Part shown: positions 7,315-15,569 of the stretch, one piece after another
How positions within the stretch are numbered: position 1 is the first letter of the stretch
Layout of the letters: each line of letters opens with the position of its first letter
Source: Pontibacterium sp049599735
GTDB lineage: Bacteria; Pseudomonadota; Gammaproteobacteria; Pseudomonadales; Balneatricaceae
Length of the DNA: 21,962 bases
Direction: 5' to 3'
Assembly (NCBI GenBank): GCA_049599735.1
Contig: JBMYOX010000059.1
Coordinates: 1-21,962 of the forward strand
Position numbers and translations under genes: made by a program
Notes under the pieces: generated by a model
Seen by the model: the letters and a program-made list of their open reading frames with translations, nothing else
Told to the model about the DNA's origin: nothing
The model's database searches: none

Positions 7315-8316
7315 ATGAGTTGGCTGGAGCAACGCTGGTATCAGAACAGGCCTGCACCCCTGTGGTTATGGCCCCTGGAGCAGCTCTATAAAAAAGTCGT
7401 GGCTCGCCGTCGTGCGGCTTATCAGAGTGGGCAAAAAAAGGCCTATAAAGCGGCGGTACCCGTTATTGTGGTGGGTAATATTACCGTGGGTGGCACCGGC
7501 AAAACGCCCGTTGTGCTCTGGCTGATTGAATACCTGCGGGCAGCGGGTTATAAACCGGGTGTGGTCAGTCGGGGTTATGGCGCTAAAGCACCGCTGTACC
7601 CTTATCCGGTTAACAATCGAACTTTACCTGAAAATGGCGGGGACGAGCCTTGTATGCTGGCCAGGCGTACCGGCTGTCCGATGGTGATAGATCCGAACCG
7701 GGCGGCAGCGGCGCGTTTTCTGCTGGAGCATTATGATTGTGACCTGATCATCAGCGATGATGGCTTACAGCACCATGCGCTGGCCCGTGATATTGAACTG
7801 GTTGTGATTGATGGCTCACGTGGGCTGGGTAATAGACACTGTTTACCGGCAGGGCCTTTGCGTGAGCCTGCTGAACGTTTGAAGCAGGTAGATTTTATTA
7901 TTCACAATGGTCAGGGGGTTGATGATCCCAATGCCCTGATGATGAAACTGCAACCGGCCGCTTTTGTATCGCTGCATGGTAAAGAATCTGTTCCTGTTGA
8001 TCAGTGGCAACATAAGGCCGTACATGCGGTTGCCGGTATCGGTAATCCCACCCGCTTCTTTGATACACTGCGTCAGCAGGACATCAGACCGATTGAACAC
8101 CCCTTTCCGGATCATCATGCTTATTGCGTCGACGACCTTTGTTTTGCGGATGCTTTGCCGGTGGTGATGACGGAAAAAGATGCGGTAAAGGCATCCCGGT
8201 TCAAAAAAATTAATGGCTGGTACCTGACGGTATCCGCTGAATTGCCGCCAGAATTTGGGGCGGCATTACTGAATAAACTCGATATGATTTCTCACAAGGT
8301 TAAACATCATGGATAA
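7315..8316 (+). CDS. lpxK: tetraacyldisaccharide 4'-kinase LpxK
   Basis: It phosphorylates the 4' position of the tetraacylated disaccharide-1-phosphate to make lipid IVA, the sixth step of the Raetz pathway, on the inner face of the inner membrane. The 333 aa length is normal. An N-terminal hydrophobic/basic anchor (about 1-50) is followed by the P-loop GNITVGGTGKT (54-64), which is typical of LpxK. GGDEP (108-112) contains the acidic pair that aligns with the catalytic Asp/Glu of the family, and SDDGLQHHAL (147-156) is a further signature. The stop codon overlaps the next gene by 8 nt. It sits with kdsB in one lipid A/Kdo gene run. Confidence 0.97.
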   Translation: MSWLEQRWYQNRPAPLWLWPLEQLYKKVVARRRAAYQSGQKKAYKAAVPVIVVGNITVGGTGKTPVVLWLIEYLRAAGYKPGVVSRGYGAKAPLYPYPVNNRTLPENGGDEPCMLARRTGCPMVIDPNRAAAARFLLEHYDCDLIISDDGLQHHALARDIELVVIDGSRGLGNRHCLPAGPLREPAERLKQVDFIIHNGQGVDDPNALMMKLQPAAFVSLHGKESVPVDQWQHKAVHAVAGIGNPTRFFDTLRQQDIRPIEHPFPDHHAYCVDDLCFADALPVVMTEKDAVKASRFKKINGWYLTVSAELPPEFGAALLNKLDMISHKVKHHG

Positions 8317-8494
8317 AAAATTAATAGAAATGCTGGTGTGTCCGGTATCAAAAGCGCCGTTAGAGTGGAATGCAGAAACCGAAGAACTGGTTTGTCGTGC
8401 CAGCGGCCTGGCTTATCCCGTGCGTGATGGCATTCCCGTGATGCTGGAAGAAGAAGCACGTAAGCTGACACTGGAAGAACGTGAACGCAAATAA
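8309..8494 (+). CDS. ycaR: Trm112/YcaR family small protein
   Basis: A 61-aa protein beginning MDKKLIEMLVCPVSKAPLEW, with the conserved GLAYPVRDGIPVML block (38-51). It belongs to the Trm112p/UPF0434 family, which is usually found between lpxK and kdsB. In many relatives the first motif is CxxC, but here it is Cys-Pro-Val-Ser (residues 11-14). Only one further cysteine (Cys29) is present, so a full four-cysteine zinc site is not formed. The ATG lies within the end of lpxK (8-nt overlap). Eukaryotic Trm112 activates methyltransferases; the bacterial role is not settled. Confidence 0.92.
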   Translation: MDKKLIEMLVCPVSKAPLEWNAETEELVCRASGLAYPVRDGIPVMLEEEARKLTLEERERK

Positions 8495-8506
8495 GGAGTC
8501 GGGTTG

Positions 8507-9274
8507 ATGAGTTTTACGGTAATCATTCCTGCGCGCTATGCCTCAAGTCGTTTTCCGGGTAAGCCGCTTGCAGACCTCGCCGGTAAACCTATGGTGCAGC
8601 ATGTGTGGGAGCGGGCGCTGGAAAGTGAAGCTGATCGTGTGGTGATTGCCACGGATGATCAGCGCATTGCAGACGTAGCGCGGGCTTTTGGCGCTGAAGT
8701 TTGTATGACCTCGGCAGATCACCCCTCCGGTACCGATCGTTTGCAGGAAGTGGTCAAATTACAGGGCTTCTACGCAGATGACATCGTCGTGAACGTGCAG
8801 GGTGATGAGCCGCTGGTGCCACCGCGAGTGATCAACCAGGTGGCGCATAACCTGAAAGCTGAACCTGAAGCAAGCATCGCAACCCTGAGCGAGCCGATTG
8901 AAGACATCGAAAGCCTGATGAACCCCAATGTGGTGAAAGTAGTCAGTGATGCCCGTGGTCGGGCGCTTTATTTCAGCCGTGCCCCTATGCCCTGGCCAAG
9001 AGATCAGTTTAATTCAGAACAAGGGCGCAGTCAGATGCCTGAAGGTTATGACTGGCAGCGGCATATCGGCATTTATGCCTACCGCGTGAAACTGCTGAAT
9101 GACTTTGTAACCTGGCCACCGGCACCCCTGGAAGAAGTCGAATGCCTTGAGCAGCTAAGGGCCATGTGGAACGGCGCTAATATTCACGTGGCGCTGGCTG
9201 ACGAATTACCGCCTGCCGGTGTTGATACCCCTGAAGACCTTGAGCGTATTCGGGTGTTGTTAGCTCAGAATTAA
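8507..9274 (+). CDS. kdsB: 3-deoxy-manno-octulosonate cytidylyltransferase KdsB
   Basis: It activates Kdo with CTP to give CMP-Kdo and diphosphate, which feeds lipopolysaccharide inner-core assembly. From ATG 8507 it is 255 aa and begins MSFTVIIPARYASSRFPGKP, the nucleotide-binding signature of the family. A TTG one codon earlier (8504) is open, but AAGGAG (8493-8498) is 8 nt from the ATG, so the ATG is preferred. NVQGDEPLVPP, YFSRAPMPWPRD, RHIGIYAYR and the C-terminal GVDTPEDLERIR are standard KdsB blocks. It lies 12 nt downstream of the Trm112 gene. Confidence 0.97.
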   Translation: MSFTVIIPARYASSRFPGKPLADLAGKPMVQHVWERALESEADRVVIATDDQRIADVARAFGAEVCMTSADHPSGTDRLQEVVKLQGFYADDIVVNVQGDEPLVPPRVINQVAHNLKAEPEASIATLSEPIEDIESLMNPNVVKVVSDARGRALYFSRAPMPWPRDQFNSEQGRSQMPEGYDWQRHIGIYAYRVKLLNDFVTWPPAPLEEVECLEQLRAMWNGANIHVALADELPPAGVDTPEDLERIRVLLAQN

Positions 9275-9296
9275 TGAAGACACTCTTCTTCCTCTT

Positions 9297-9803
9297 ATGT
9301 TTGTCAGTAACCTTATGAAGAAAATAGAAAAAAAACGTGTTCTGTTTGTTTGTTTAGGCAATATCTGCCGCTCTCCTACCGCGCACGGTGTTTTTCAGGA
9401 TTTGCTGAATATAACCGGCCTGGGTGCTCAGGTTGTAGTGGATTCGGCCGGTACGGCGGCTTTTCATATCGGTAAAGCACCGGACTCCCGTTCGGTAGCA
9501 GCGGCAAAGCAACGTGGTTATGACTTGTCGGGCCTGCGGGCCAGGCAGGTGAGCGCCGCTGATTTTAATCGCTTTGATTATATTCTGGCGATGGATAGCA
9601 GCAATCTGGCTAATCTGGAAGCGCTCTGTCCTGACGATTACCGGGGGCACCTGGGTTTGTTTCTGGATTTTACCGCATTGGAAGGGCATGAAGTACCGGA
9701 CCCTTATTATGGTGGGCAAAATGGTTTTGACCATGTGCTGGATCTGGTGGAGTCGGCTTCGGAAGGTTTGCTCTGTCGTCTTCGTAAGGAAATCAGGTCG
9801 TGA
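9297..9803 (+). CDS. low-molecular-weight protein-tyrosine phosphatase
   Basis: A 168-aa protein of the LMW-PTP fold. The phosphate-binding loop CLGNICRS (19-26) has the Cys-x5-Arg pattern with nucleophile Cys19 and Arg25. The DPYYGG block (135-140) supplies the general-acid Asp135. These motifs predict an active phosphatase on tyrosine or low-molecular phosphoesters. The substrate is unknown, and its position between kdsB and murB is conserved in Pseudomonas from memory. Start choice is uncertain: ATG 9297 lacks a clear ribosome-binding site, and ATG 9315 (six codons later) is an alternative that still precedes the RVLFVCLGNIC core. The stop overlaps the start of murB. Confidence 0.92.
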   Translation: MFVSNLMKKIEKKRVLFVCLGNICRSPTAHGVFQDLLNITGLGAQVVVDSAGTAAFHIGKAPDSRSVAAAKQRGYDLSGLRARQVSAADFNRFDYILAMDSSNLANLEALCPDDYRGHLGLFLDFTALEGHEVPDPYYGGQNGFDHVLDLVESASEGLLCRLRKEIRS

Positions 9804-10813
9804 TTCAGCCTATAGAAAATGCAGACCTCAGCAGGCTGAACAGCTTTGGTTTTGAGTCTGAGGCGCAGTTTTTAATTAAAGCTGCTACAGATCAGGATGT
9901 TTGTGATGCGATGAATTTTGCGGCGCAGCGGGACTTGCCGGTTCTGGTGCTGGGCGGTGGCAGTAACCTGGTATTGCATAGCTATGTGCCGGGGGTGGTG
10001 CTGCAATTAAGTCAAACGGGCTATAGCCTGGTTGCGCAGGAAAACGACAACTGTCTGATTGATGTTGAGGCAGGCCAGAATTGGCACCAGTTGGTGACTG
10101 AAACTGTGGCCAGGGGTTGGTATGGATTAGAGAATCTGGCGTTTATCCCAGGCACGGTCGGTGCCGCGCCGGTGCAGAATATTGGTGCTTATGGAGTCGA
10201 GCTAAAAGATCGGTTTGTATCCCTGAGGGCGTTTGATCGGGAGGTTGGGCAGGTTGTCACCCTGACAGCTTCACAGTGTCACTTTGCCTACCGGGACAGT
10301 TTGTTTAAATCAATCTGTCCGGGACGTTACATTATCCTGCGTATACGTTTGAAGCTTTCTAATAGTTACAAACCCGTGCTGGCGTATGGGGCGCTGACAC
10401 AATGTTTGCAGAATGAAGCGCCGGAGGCCGATGAGGTGTTGGCCGCGGTTATTGCTACCCGTCAGTCAAAACTGCCTGATCCTGTTGAGCTGGGTAATGC
10501 GGGCAGCTTTTTTGAAAACCCCGTGATCCCGGTTGATCAGTATAAAAAGCTGCGGATGCAATACCCTCAGTTGGTTGCTTTTAAAGATAAACCGGGCTTT
10601 ATGAAACTGGCGGCAGGCTGGTTGATTGATCAGGCTGGCTGGAAAGGTTACCGGGAAGGTAATCTAGGTGTGTATGCAAAACAGGCACTGGTTCTGGTGA
10701 ATTATGGGGGGGGTACGGTCAAAGACTTGCGGGTATTATCCGAAAAAATTCAGGCCTCTGTTTATGCTAAGTTTGGTGTTTCACTGTCGCCGGAACCGCG
10801 TTTTTATCCCTGA
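9800..10813 (+). CDS. murB: UDP-N-acetylmuramate dehydrogenase MurB (type I)
   Basis: This cytoplasmic FAD enzyme uses NADPH to reduce UDP-GlcNAc-enolpyruvate to UDP-MurNAc in peptidoglycan precursor synthesis. It is 337 aa. FAD-binding GGGSN (52-56), IPGTVGAAPVQNIGAYG (116-132), the catalytic serine in NAGSFFENP (Ser236) and Glu332 in SPEPRF all match the type I (E. coli-like) enzyme. The start is GTG at 9800, sharing GTGA with the stop of the phosphatase gene and preceded by AAGGA at 9786-9790. This is the last gene of the run from comEC and is followed by the bidirectional terminator at 10842. Confidence 0.97.
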   Translation: MIQPIENADLSRLNSFGFESEAQFLIKAATDQDVCDAMNFAAQRDLPVLVLGGGSNLVLHSYVPGVVLQLSQTGYSLVAQENDNCLIDVEAGQNWHQLVTETVARGWYGLENLAFIPGTVGAAPVQNIGAYGVELKDRFVSLRAFDREVGQVVTLTASQCHFAYRDSLFKSICPGRYIILRIRLKLSNSYKPVLAYGALTQCLQNEAPEADEVLAAVIATRQSKLPDPVELGNAGSFFENPVIPVDQYKKLRMQYPQLVAFKDKPGFMKLAAGWLIDQAGWKGYREGNLGVYAKQALVLVNYGGGTVKDLRVLSEKIQASVYAKFGVSLSPEPRFYP

Positions 10814-10841
10814 TAGTTATTGCTTAGATTTATTGAAGACG

Positions 10842-10878
10842 AAAAAAAACCGCACCCCTTAGGGCTGCGGTTTTTTAT
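10842..10878. terminator. bidirectional intrinsic terminator between murB and rne
   Basis: CCGCA (10850-10854) pairs with TGCGG (10866-10870). Inner CCC/GGG pairs close on a TTA loop. The stem is flanked by an A-run on the left (10842-10849) and a T-run on the right (10871-10876), so it can end transcription from murB on the plus strand and from rne on the minus strand. Confidence 0.9.
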
Positions 10879-10905
10879 TTGGCTCAGCATGTTGCTGCCT
10901 GGGCC

Positions 10906-13900
10906 TTACTCGTTGTTGCTGGCTTCCTGTTGCTGGCGACGTGCCTGACGCGGATCATTTGCTGCACGGCGAGCGCGACGTCGGCCACGTACTTCCGGCT
11001 TTGGTTCAGCGACTGCTTCTACGTCTGCTGGTGCTTCTGGCGATGCTTCAGCGGGGGCAGGGGCAGCAGGTTTCTCAGCTTCAGTGGTTACTTCAGCCTG
11101 AATCGTTTCTGAAACCTGAGCTTCTTCCTGTGCGGCAGGTTCTTCTTTGGCGTCTGCCGGGGTCTCAGCTTCCGCTTCAACAACTGCAGCTTCAGTCGCT
11201 TCGGGTTCAGTAACTTCAGGAGTCGTTTCGGTAACCGCTTCTGCAGGTTCAGCTGCGGGTGCTGTCGCTTCTGGTTCGTTAGCTTCTGCGTCAGCTTCCT
11301 TTGCTTCTTCGGGTGTTGCTTTAGCTTCAACCTTATCTGCTTCAGGTGCCTGAGCTTCGGTTTCAGTTTCAGCTTCAGCCGTTTCAGTTTTGGCTTTCTG
11401 CTCTTCAACAGCTTCAGCAGCTACAGGCGTTTCAACAGCTTCGGTGCTGACTTCAGTAGTCGCAACGACAGCTTCAAGTGCTGCTGTCTGCTCTGGAGTA
11501 GTGTCTGCTACAGTTGGGGTTTCTTCTGCTACTTCTGCTGCTTCTGCTACTACTACCTCTTCAGATGCTGCTTCTGTTGTGTCTGCTACGGGAGCCGTAT
11601 CATCAGAAGCTGCTGCAGGCTGTGTCTGTGTCTTTGTTGTATCAGTTGGTGTTGCTTCAGTGGCCGCTGTTTCATCGACTGTTGGCGCTGCTGCGCTATC
11701 GACCTGCGGGGCTTCAACTGTTGCTTCAGATGTCTGAGTTTCAACAGGGGTTTCTTTTGCTACGCTTGTTTCTGTCACTTCGGCAGAAATCACAACGTTA
11801 GCATTTGCCGCTGTATCTCCAGAAGCAGTGATGCCTTCTTCGGTGGCGACGGCTGATGCAGTGCTGGCTGTTTCTGCAGTGACAGAGCGTTTGGCTGTGC
11901 GCTCATTACCACGACGACGACGGCCGCGACGACGTGGATTGCGTGGAATTTCTTCGCCAGCCTTTTCGCTGGAGCTTTCTTTCCGGTCTGTGTCAACTGC
12001 TTTTGCTTCGGTTTGTTTTTCTACTTCAGCAGAGCGAGTTGCGCGATCGTCCGCGTCTTTGTGGTTCTTGCGGCGACGGCGAGTTTTAGGTTTCTCTGTC
12101 TTTTCTTCCTGAGCTACCGGTGGTGTCAGCTCTGGCTGGATAGTGGTGATTTCATCATTATCCTTTTTGGGCGAGCGGCGACGATCGTTATCGCGACGGC
12201 GACCTCTTTTCGGGTTTTGCTTGCGCTCAGAGCGGCGCTTGTTGTCTTGTGGCTCGCGTTTAGGTGCTTCTTTAGGCTGCGTTTCTTTAACGACTACCTT
12301 GCTTTCGTTACTGTCGCTGCTGCCAAACAAACTACGGAAAATGCGTGTAATCAGAGATTCCTGAGCTTGTTTTTTAACCGGCGCCGCTGTGCTGGTCGCT
12401 TTAGGCGCAGATTCATTTTCTTGTGGTGCCGGTGTAGAAGGCGTCACTGTGCGTACGGCCGCTTCTTCACGTGGCACTACTTTTTTAGTGCCGGTTTCAA
12501 CTTCGGGCACAACTTCTTCAGGCTCTGGCTGCAGGGTGTAGCTAACATCATTAGTGGTGGCGACGGTATGGTCATCACGCAGACGTACAACTTCGTAATG
12601 CGGAGTTTCCATGTTCGGGTTAGGCACAATAACAACACGAACATTGTGACGTAGCTCCACATCATGAACATCGTGACGCTTTTCGTTCAGTAGGAATGTC
12701 GCAACGCTGACGGGCAAAATAGCCCGGATCTGGGAGGTGCGGTCTTTAGCAGATTCTTCTTCAATCAAGCGAAGGATGGACAGTGCTAATGACTCGGTAT
12801 CACGAATTGTGCCCTGGCCGCTACAGCGTGGGCATACCACACCCCGGCTTTCAGCCAGTGACGGACGCAGGCGCTGGCGAGACATTTCAAGTAGACCAAA
12901 GCGAGAAATACGACCGGTCTGAACGCGGGCGCGATCCAGTTTGAGGGCATCACGCAGGCGGTTTTCAACTTCACGCTGATTTTTAATCGGCGTCATATCA
13001 ATGAAGTCGATAACGATCAGGCCGCCGATATCACGTAAGCGTAACTGGCGGGCAATCTCATCGGCTGCTTCAAGGTTAGTGTTCAGTGCGGTTTCTTCAA
13101 TATCGCTGCCGCGGGTTGCGCGGGCGGAGTTGATATCGATAGACACCAGGGCTTCTGTTGGGTCAATAACAATAGAGCCGCCTGATGGCAGTTTAACTTC
13201 GCGCTGAAAGGCCGTTTCGATTTGTGTTTCGATCTGGAAGCGGTTAAAGAGCGGCGTTTGCTCCTGGTAATGCTTAATCTTCTGCTCGTAAGAAGGCATA
13301 ACCTGAGTAACAAAGTTTTTAGCATCGTTGTAAACGGCTTCATCATCAATCATTACATCGCCGATATCGGCGCGCAGATAATCGCGAATGGCACGAATAA
13401 CCACGTTGCTTTCCTGATAAATCAGGAAAGGGGCTTTGCGGCTTTCAACGTCTTTGATGGCTTTCCAGAGGGTGGCCAGGTAATCCAGGTCCCACTGCAG
13501 CTCTTCGCTGGAGCGTCCGATACCGGCAGTACGGACAATAATGCCCATTTTGTCGGGAATGTTGACGCCATCCAGCGCTTCTTTAAGCTGGGTGCGATCA
13601 CTGCCTTCGATGCGGCGAGAGATACCACCGGCACGTGGATTGTTGGGCATCAGAACCAGGTAGCGGCCAGCCAGGCTGATAAAAGTTGTTAGCGCGGCGC
13701 CTTTGTTGCCACGTTCTTCTTTATCAACCTGAACAATTACTTCAGTGCCTTCCTGAAGAACTTGTTTGATGTTCGGGCGGCTGCCACGCTCGGGCTGGCG
13801 GGAAAAATATTCGCGGGAAATTTCTTTTAAAGGTAAAAATCCGTGGCGTTCAGAGCCGTAATCAACAAATGCAGCTTCAAGGCTGGGCTCGACACGGGTG

Positions 13901-14037
13901 ATGCGGCCTTTGTAGATGTTGGACTTTTTTTGTTCACGGGAGCTGGATTCGATATCCAGATCATACAGGCGCTGGCCATCGACCAGGGCTACGCGCAGCT
14001 CTTCAGGTTGAGTTGCGTTAATCAGCATTCTTTTCAT
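10906..14037 (-). CDS. rne: ribonuclease E
   Basis: Essential endoribonuclease for mRNA decay and for rRNA and tRNA processing, and the scaffold of the degradosome. It is 1043 aa and begins MKRMLINATQPEELRVALVD, the same start as E. coli. The S1 domain lies at about 37-120 and the 5'-sensor residues Arg169 and Thr170 are present. Catalytic Asp301 (SIDINSAR) and Asp344 (IVIDFIDM) correspond to E. coli D303 and D346. The Zn-link cysteines are Cys402 and Cys405 (CPRC). After residue about 500 the protein is predicted to be disordered. SLITRIFRSLFGSS (561-574) looks like the amphipathic membrane-targeting helix, and arginine-rich patches at about 593-624, 652-658 and 699-717 should bind RNA. A long Ala/Glu/Thr/Val tract at about 720-1010 ends in a basic tail with NDPR. 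A 548-bp region lies upstream. Confidence 0.97.
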   Translation of the reverse strand: MKRMLINATQPEELRVALVDGQRLYDLDIESSSREQKKSNIYKGRITRVEPSLEAAFVDYGSERHGFLPLKEISREYFSRQPERGSRPNIKQVLQEGTEVIVQVDKEERGNKGAALTTFISLAGRYLVLMPNNPRAGGISRRIEGSDRTQLKEALDGVNIPDKMGIIVRTAGIGRSSEELQWDLDYLATLWKAIKDVESRKAPFLIYQESNVVIRAIRDYLRADIGDVMIDDEAVYNDAKNFVTQVMPSYEQKIKHYQEQTPLFNRFQIETQIETAFQREVKLPSGGSIVIDPTEALVSIDINSARATRGSDIEETALNTNLEAADEIARQLRLRDIGGLIVIDFIDMTPIKNQREVENRLRDALKLDRARVQTGRISRFGLLEMSRQRLRPSLAESRGVVCPRCSGQGTIRDTESLALSILRLIEEESAKDRTSQIRAILPVSVATFLLNEKRHDVHDVELRHNVRVVIVPNPNMETPHYEVVRLRDDHTVATTNDVSYTLQPEPEEVVPEVETGTKKVVPREEAAVRTVTPSTPAPQENESAPKATSTAAPVKKQAQESLITRIFRSLFGSSDSNESKVVVKETQPKEAPKREPQDNKRRSERKQNPKRGRRRDNDRRRSPKKDNDEITTIQPELTPPVAQEEKTEKPKTRRRRKNHKDADDRATRSAEVEKQTEAKAVDTDRKESSSEKAGEEIPRNPRRRGRRRRGNERTAKRSVTAETASTASAVATEEGITASGDTAANANVVISAEVTETSVAKETPVETQTSEATVEAPQVDSAAAPTVDETAATEATPTDTTKTQTQPAAASDDTAPVADTTEAASEEVVVAEAAEVAEETPTVADTTPEQTAALEAVVATTEVSTEAVETPVAAEAVEEQKAKTETAEAETETEAQAPEADKVEAKATPEEAKEADAEANEPEATAPAAEPAEAVTETTPEVTEPEATEAAVVEAEAETPADAKEEPAAQEEAQVSETIQAEVTTEAEKPAAPAPAEASPEAPADVEAVAEPKPEVRGRRRARRAANDPRQARRQQQEASNNE
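11010..11895. repeat. low-complexity triplet-rich tract encoding the RNase E acidic tail
   Basis: Nearly 900 bp of the rne gene reads on the plus strand as recurring GCTTC, TTCAG and GCT/TCT triplet patterns, with a quasi-microsatellite at about 11521-11590. On the coding strand it gives mostly Ala, Glu, Thr and Val with few hydrophobic or basic residues. It causes several long spurious plus-strand open frames. Such DNA can change length by slippage. Confidence 0.7.
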
Positions 14038-14157
14038 GGGTTTGAGCGTTCTCTTTGGGAACCTAATTCAAACCCTCTGTCCGTAAGGCGTCAGGCGACG
14101 CAGTATCCTGTCTTATAAGGCCTGGGATTATCAGTTGCGAATACAGTGGGTCTCTGA

Positions 14158-14178
14158 ATTGTGCTTTTAAAGCACAAT
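14158..14178. repeat. perfect 10-bp inverted repeat in the rne leader
   Basis: ATTGTGCTTT and AAAGCACAAT flank a single T. It lies 121 bp upstream of the rne start codon. As RNA it could form a long hairpin with a small loop; as DNA it looks like an operator. Its place in the rne leader favours an RNA role. Confidence 0.6.
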
Positions 14179-14190
14179 AACTCACGCAGT

Positions 14191-14208
14191 ACAGGGCTTC
14201 AGCCGTGT
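14191..14208 (-). promoter_or_regulatory. hairpin in the rne leader
   Basis: ACA/TGT and GGC/GCC pair around one mismatch and a 4-nt loop (TTCA on the plus strand, TGAA in the RNA). It lies 12 bp upstream (rne sense) of the 10-bp inverted repeat. A compact stem-loop of this kind in an rne leader is a candidate RNase E feedback element. Confidence 0.4.
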
Positions 14209-14464
14209 ATCTGTATTGTTTGATATAACCTGCCCGGTAGCAATCGGCTACGGGGAATTAAGCCTATCGGTGGAGGAAACCAGGGCCTATATTCTTTTTC
14301 TGATTTGTTGTAACTGCCACAGGGGCAGGTTCCTGGCCAAGGTGCATCTCCACCTCCGACCGGACCTTTAGCAAAGGCCAGCAGGGTGAAAAACGTTCCG
14401 AATTTTATAAATTCTTTCTTTTGCCACTGTGGCGACCCGGCTCGATCACGTGCTTAATACTTTC

Positions 14465-14492
14465 TTTATCTCACGAATCAGCAACTTGTCGA
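14465..14492 (-). promoter_or_regulatory. candidate rne promoter
   Basis: On the minus strand TCGACA (14492-14487, 5 of 6) and GATAAA (14470-14465, 4 of 6) are 16 bp apart. Start here would give a leader of roughly 420 nt. On the opposite strand, TACAAT/TATAAC at 14525-14535 resembles a -10 element for rluC but has no good -35 partner. Confidence 0.35.
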
Positions 14493-14585
14493 AGAAAGGT
14501 AAAGCCAATCGCCTGCAGCAGCGCTACAATATAACAGCTATCAATCTAAGCATCAATTCGACATGGCGCACTCTATCTTATTCAT

Positions 14586-15545
14586 ATGTCAGACAAAATT
14601 AGTGGTACCAACACAGCCGTCAGGTTTGTGGAAATAGCCGATGACCTTGAAGGTCAGCGGATCGATAACTTCTTACGCACACAGTTAAAAGGTGTTCCTA
14701 AAAGCCTGATTTATCGTATCGTACGTAAGGGTGAGGTCCGGGTTAATAAAAAGCGGATAAAACCGGAGTATCGTCTGCAGGGGGGGGATCTGGTCCGTAT
14801 CCCACCGGTGCGGGTTGCCGAACGTGACGAAGCGCCGCCGCCTTCAGAAAACCTTCAGCGTAAGCTGGAAGCCTCGATTCTTTATGAGGATCAGGACATT
14901 CTTGTGGTTAATAAACCCTCTGGTCTGGCTGTGCATGGGGGTAGTGGCATCAGCCTGGGGTTGATTGAGGCCTTTCGTCAGATCAGGCCTGAGAGCCGGT
15001 TCCTCGAATTAGTGCACCGGCTTGACCGTGATACATCCGGTTGCATTATGATTGCTAAAAAGCGCAGTGCGTTAAAGTTTATGCACGAAGCGCTGCAGCG
15101 CAGTCGCATTACCAAGATTTATAATGCACTGGTGGACGGTGCCTGGTCTGATCGCAAGCGTCGTATTGATGCCCCTTTAAGGAAAAATGAGCTTAAATCG
15201 GGTGAGCGCGTTGTGCGTGTTCAGGCGGATGGCAAAGCATCCCTGACAGAATTTAAGGTACTGCAGCGCTTTGGTCGTCAGGCCACCTTAATAGAAGCGC
15301 GGCCCATTACAGGGCGTACACATCAGATTCGTGTGCACTGTCAGTTTGCAGGCCATGCGATTGTCGGCGATGACAAGTATGGCCTGGACGAGGTAAACAG
15401 GGAGATGCGGGAATTTGGCTTTAAACGATTATTCCTGCATGCTGCCGAATTAAGAATACCCCTTCCGGGAGGCGGGCGCATGATAGTGAAAGCGCCCCTG
15501 GAACAACAGCTTATCAGTGCGATGGACGCACTGAATACACAATAG
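14586..15545 (+). CDS. rluC: 23S rRNA pseudouridine synthase RluC
   Basis: It converts uridines 955, 2504 and 2580 (E. coli numbering) of 23S rRNA to pseudouridine. It is 319 aa with an N-terminal S4 RNA-binding domain at about 22-72 (QRIDNFLRTQLKGVPKSLIY). The RluA-type catalytic domain carries HRLDRDTSG, in which Asp147 is the catalytic aspartate. GRTHQIRVH and VGDDKYG are further family blocks. The ATG at 14586 has no clear Shine-Dalgarno sequence. Adjacency to divergent rne is the usual arrangement and supports RluC over RluD or RluA. Confidence 0.95.
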   Translation: MSDKISGTNTAVRFVEIADDLEGQRIDNFLRTQLKGVPKSLIYRIVRKGEVRVNKKRIKPEYRLQGGDLVRIPPVRVAERDEAPPPSENLQRKLEASILYEDQDILVVNKPSGLAVHGGSGISLGLIEAFRQIRPESRFLELVHRLDRDTSGCIMIAKKRSALKFMHEALQRSRITKIYNALVDGAWSDRKRRIDAPLRKNELKSGERVVRVQADGKASLTEFKVLQRFGRQATLIEARPITGRTHQIRVHCQFAGHAIVGDDKYGLDEVNREMREFGFKRLFLHAAELRIPLPGGGRMIVKAPLEQQLISAMDALNTQ

Positions 15546-15569
15546 ACGGATATTGGTAGGCGTGAACAG

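Larger units (their letters stand above)
14038..14470 (-). promoter_or_regulatory. probable long structured 5' leader of rne
   Basis: The divergent rne and rluC start codons are 548 bp apart and no open frame fills the space. Most of it probably is the untranslated leader of rne. In E. coli this leader is about 360 nt and mediates feedback cleavage by RNase E (established). Here the rne strand contains the perfect inverted repeat at 14158-14178 and the hairpin at 14191-14208. Longer-range arms GGTGGAG/CTCCACC and CCAGG/CCTGG nest around 14270-14360. Homology to the E. coli leader elements is inferred from position and not tested. Confidence 0.55.

Noticed and set aside
11147..11801. Several plus-strand open frames rich in Ser/Ala/Val or Leu opposite the 3' part of rne
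   Set aside because: They mirror the triplet-rich low-complexity tail of RNase E. Their composition is that of the antisense of Ala/Glu codons, and no start signals or family resemblance exist.
12013..12654. 213-codon plus-strand open frame opposite rne
   Set aside because: It lies entirely within the conserved RNase E gene in antisense. The translation is Arg/Phe-rich antisense of Lys/Arg/Glu codons without recognisable domains.
13222..13692. 156-codon plus-strand open frame opposite the catalytic part of rne
   Set aside because: Antisense shadow of the most conserved region of RNase E; no ribosome-binding site or independent homology seen.
14230..14400. Possible RNase P RNA or other housekeeping RNA upstream of rne
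   Set aside because: GAGGAAA-like bases occur, but the conserved order of RNase P motifs is absent. The rne leader explains the structure better.
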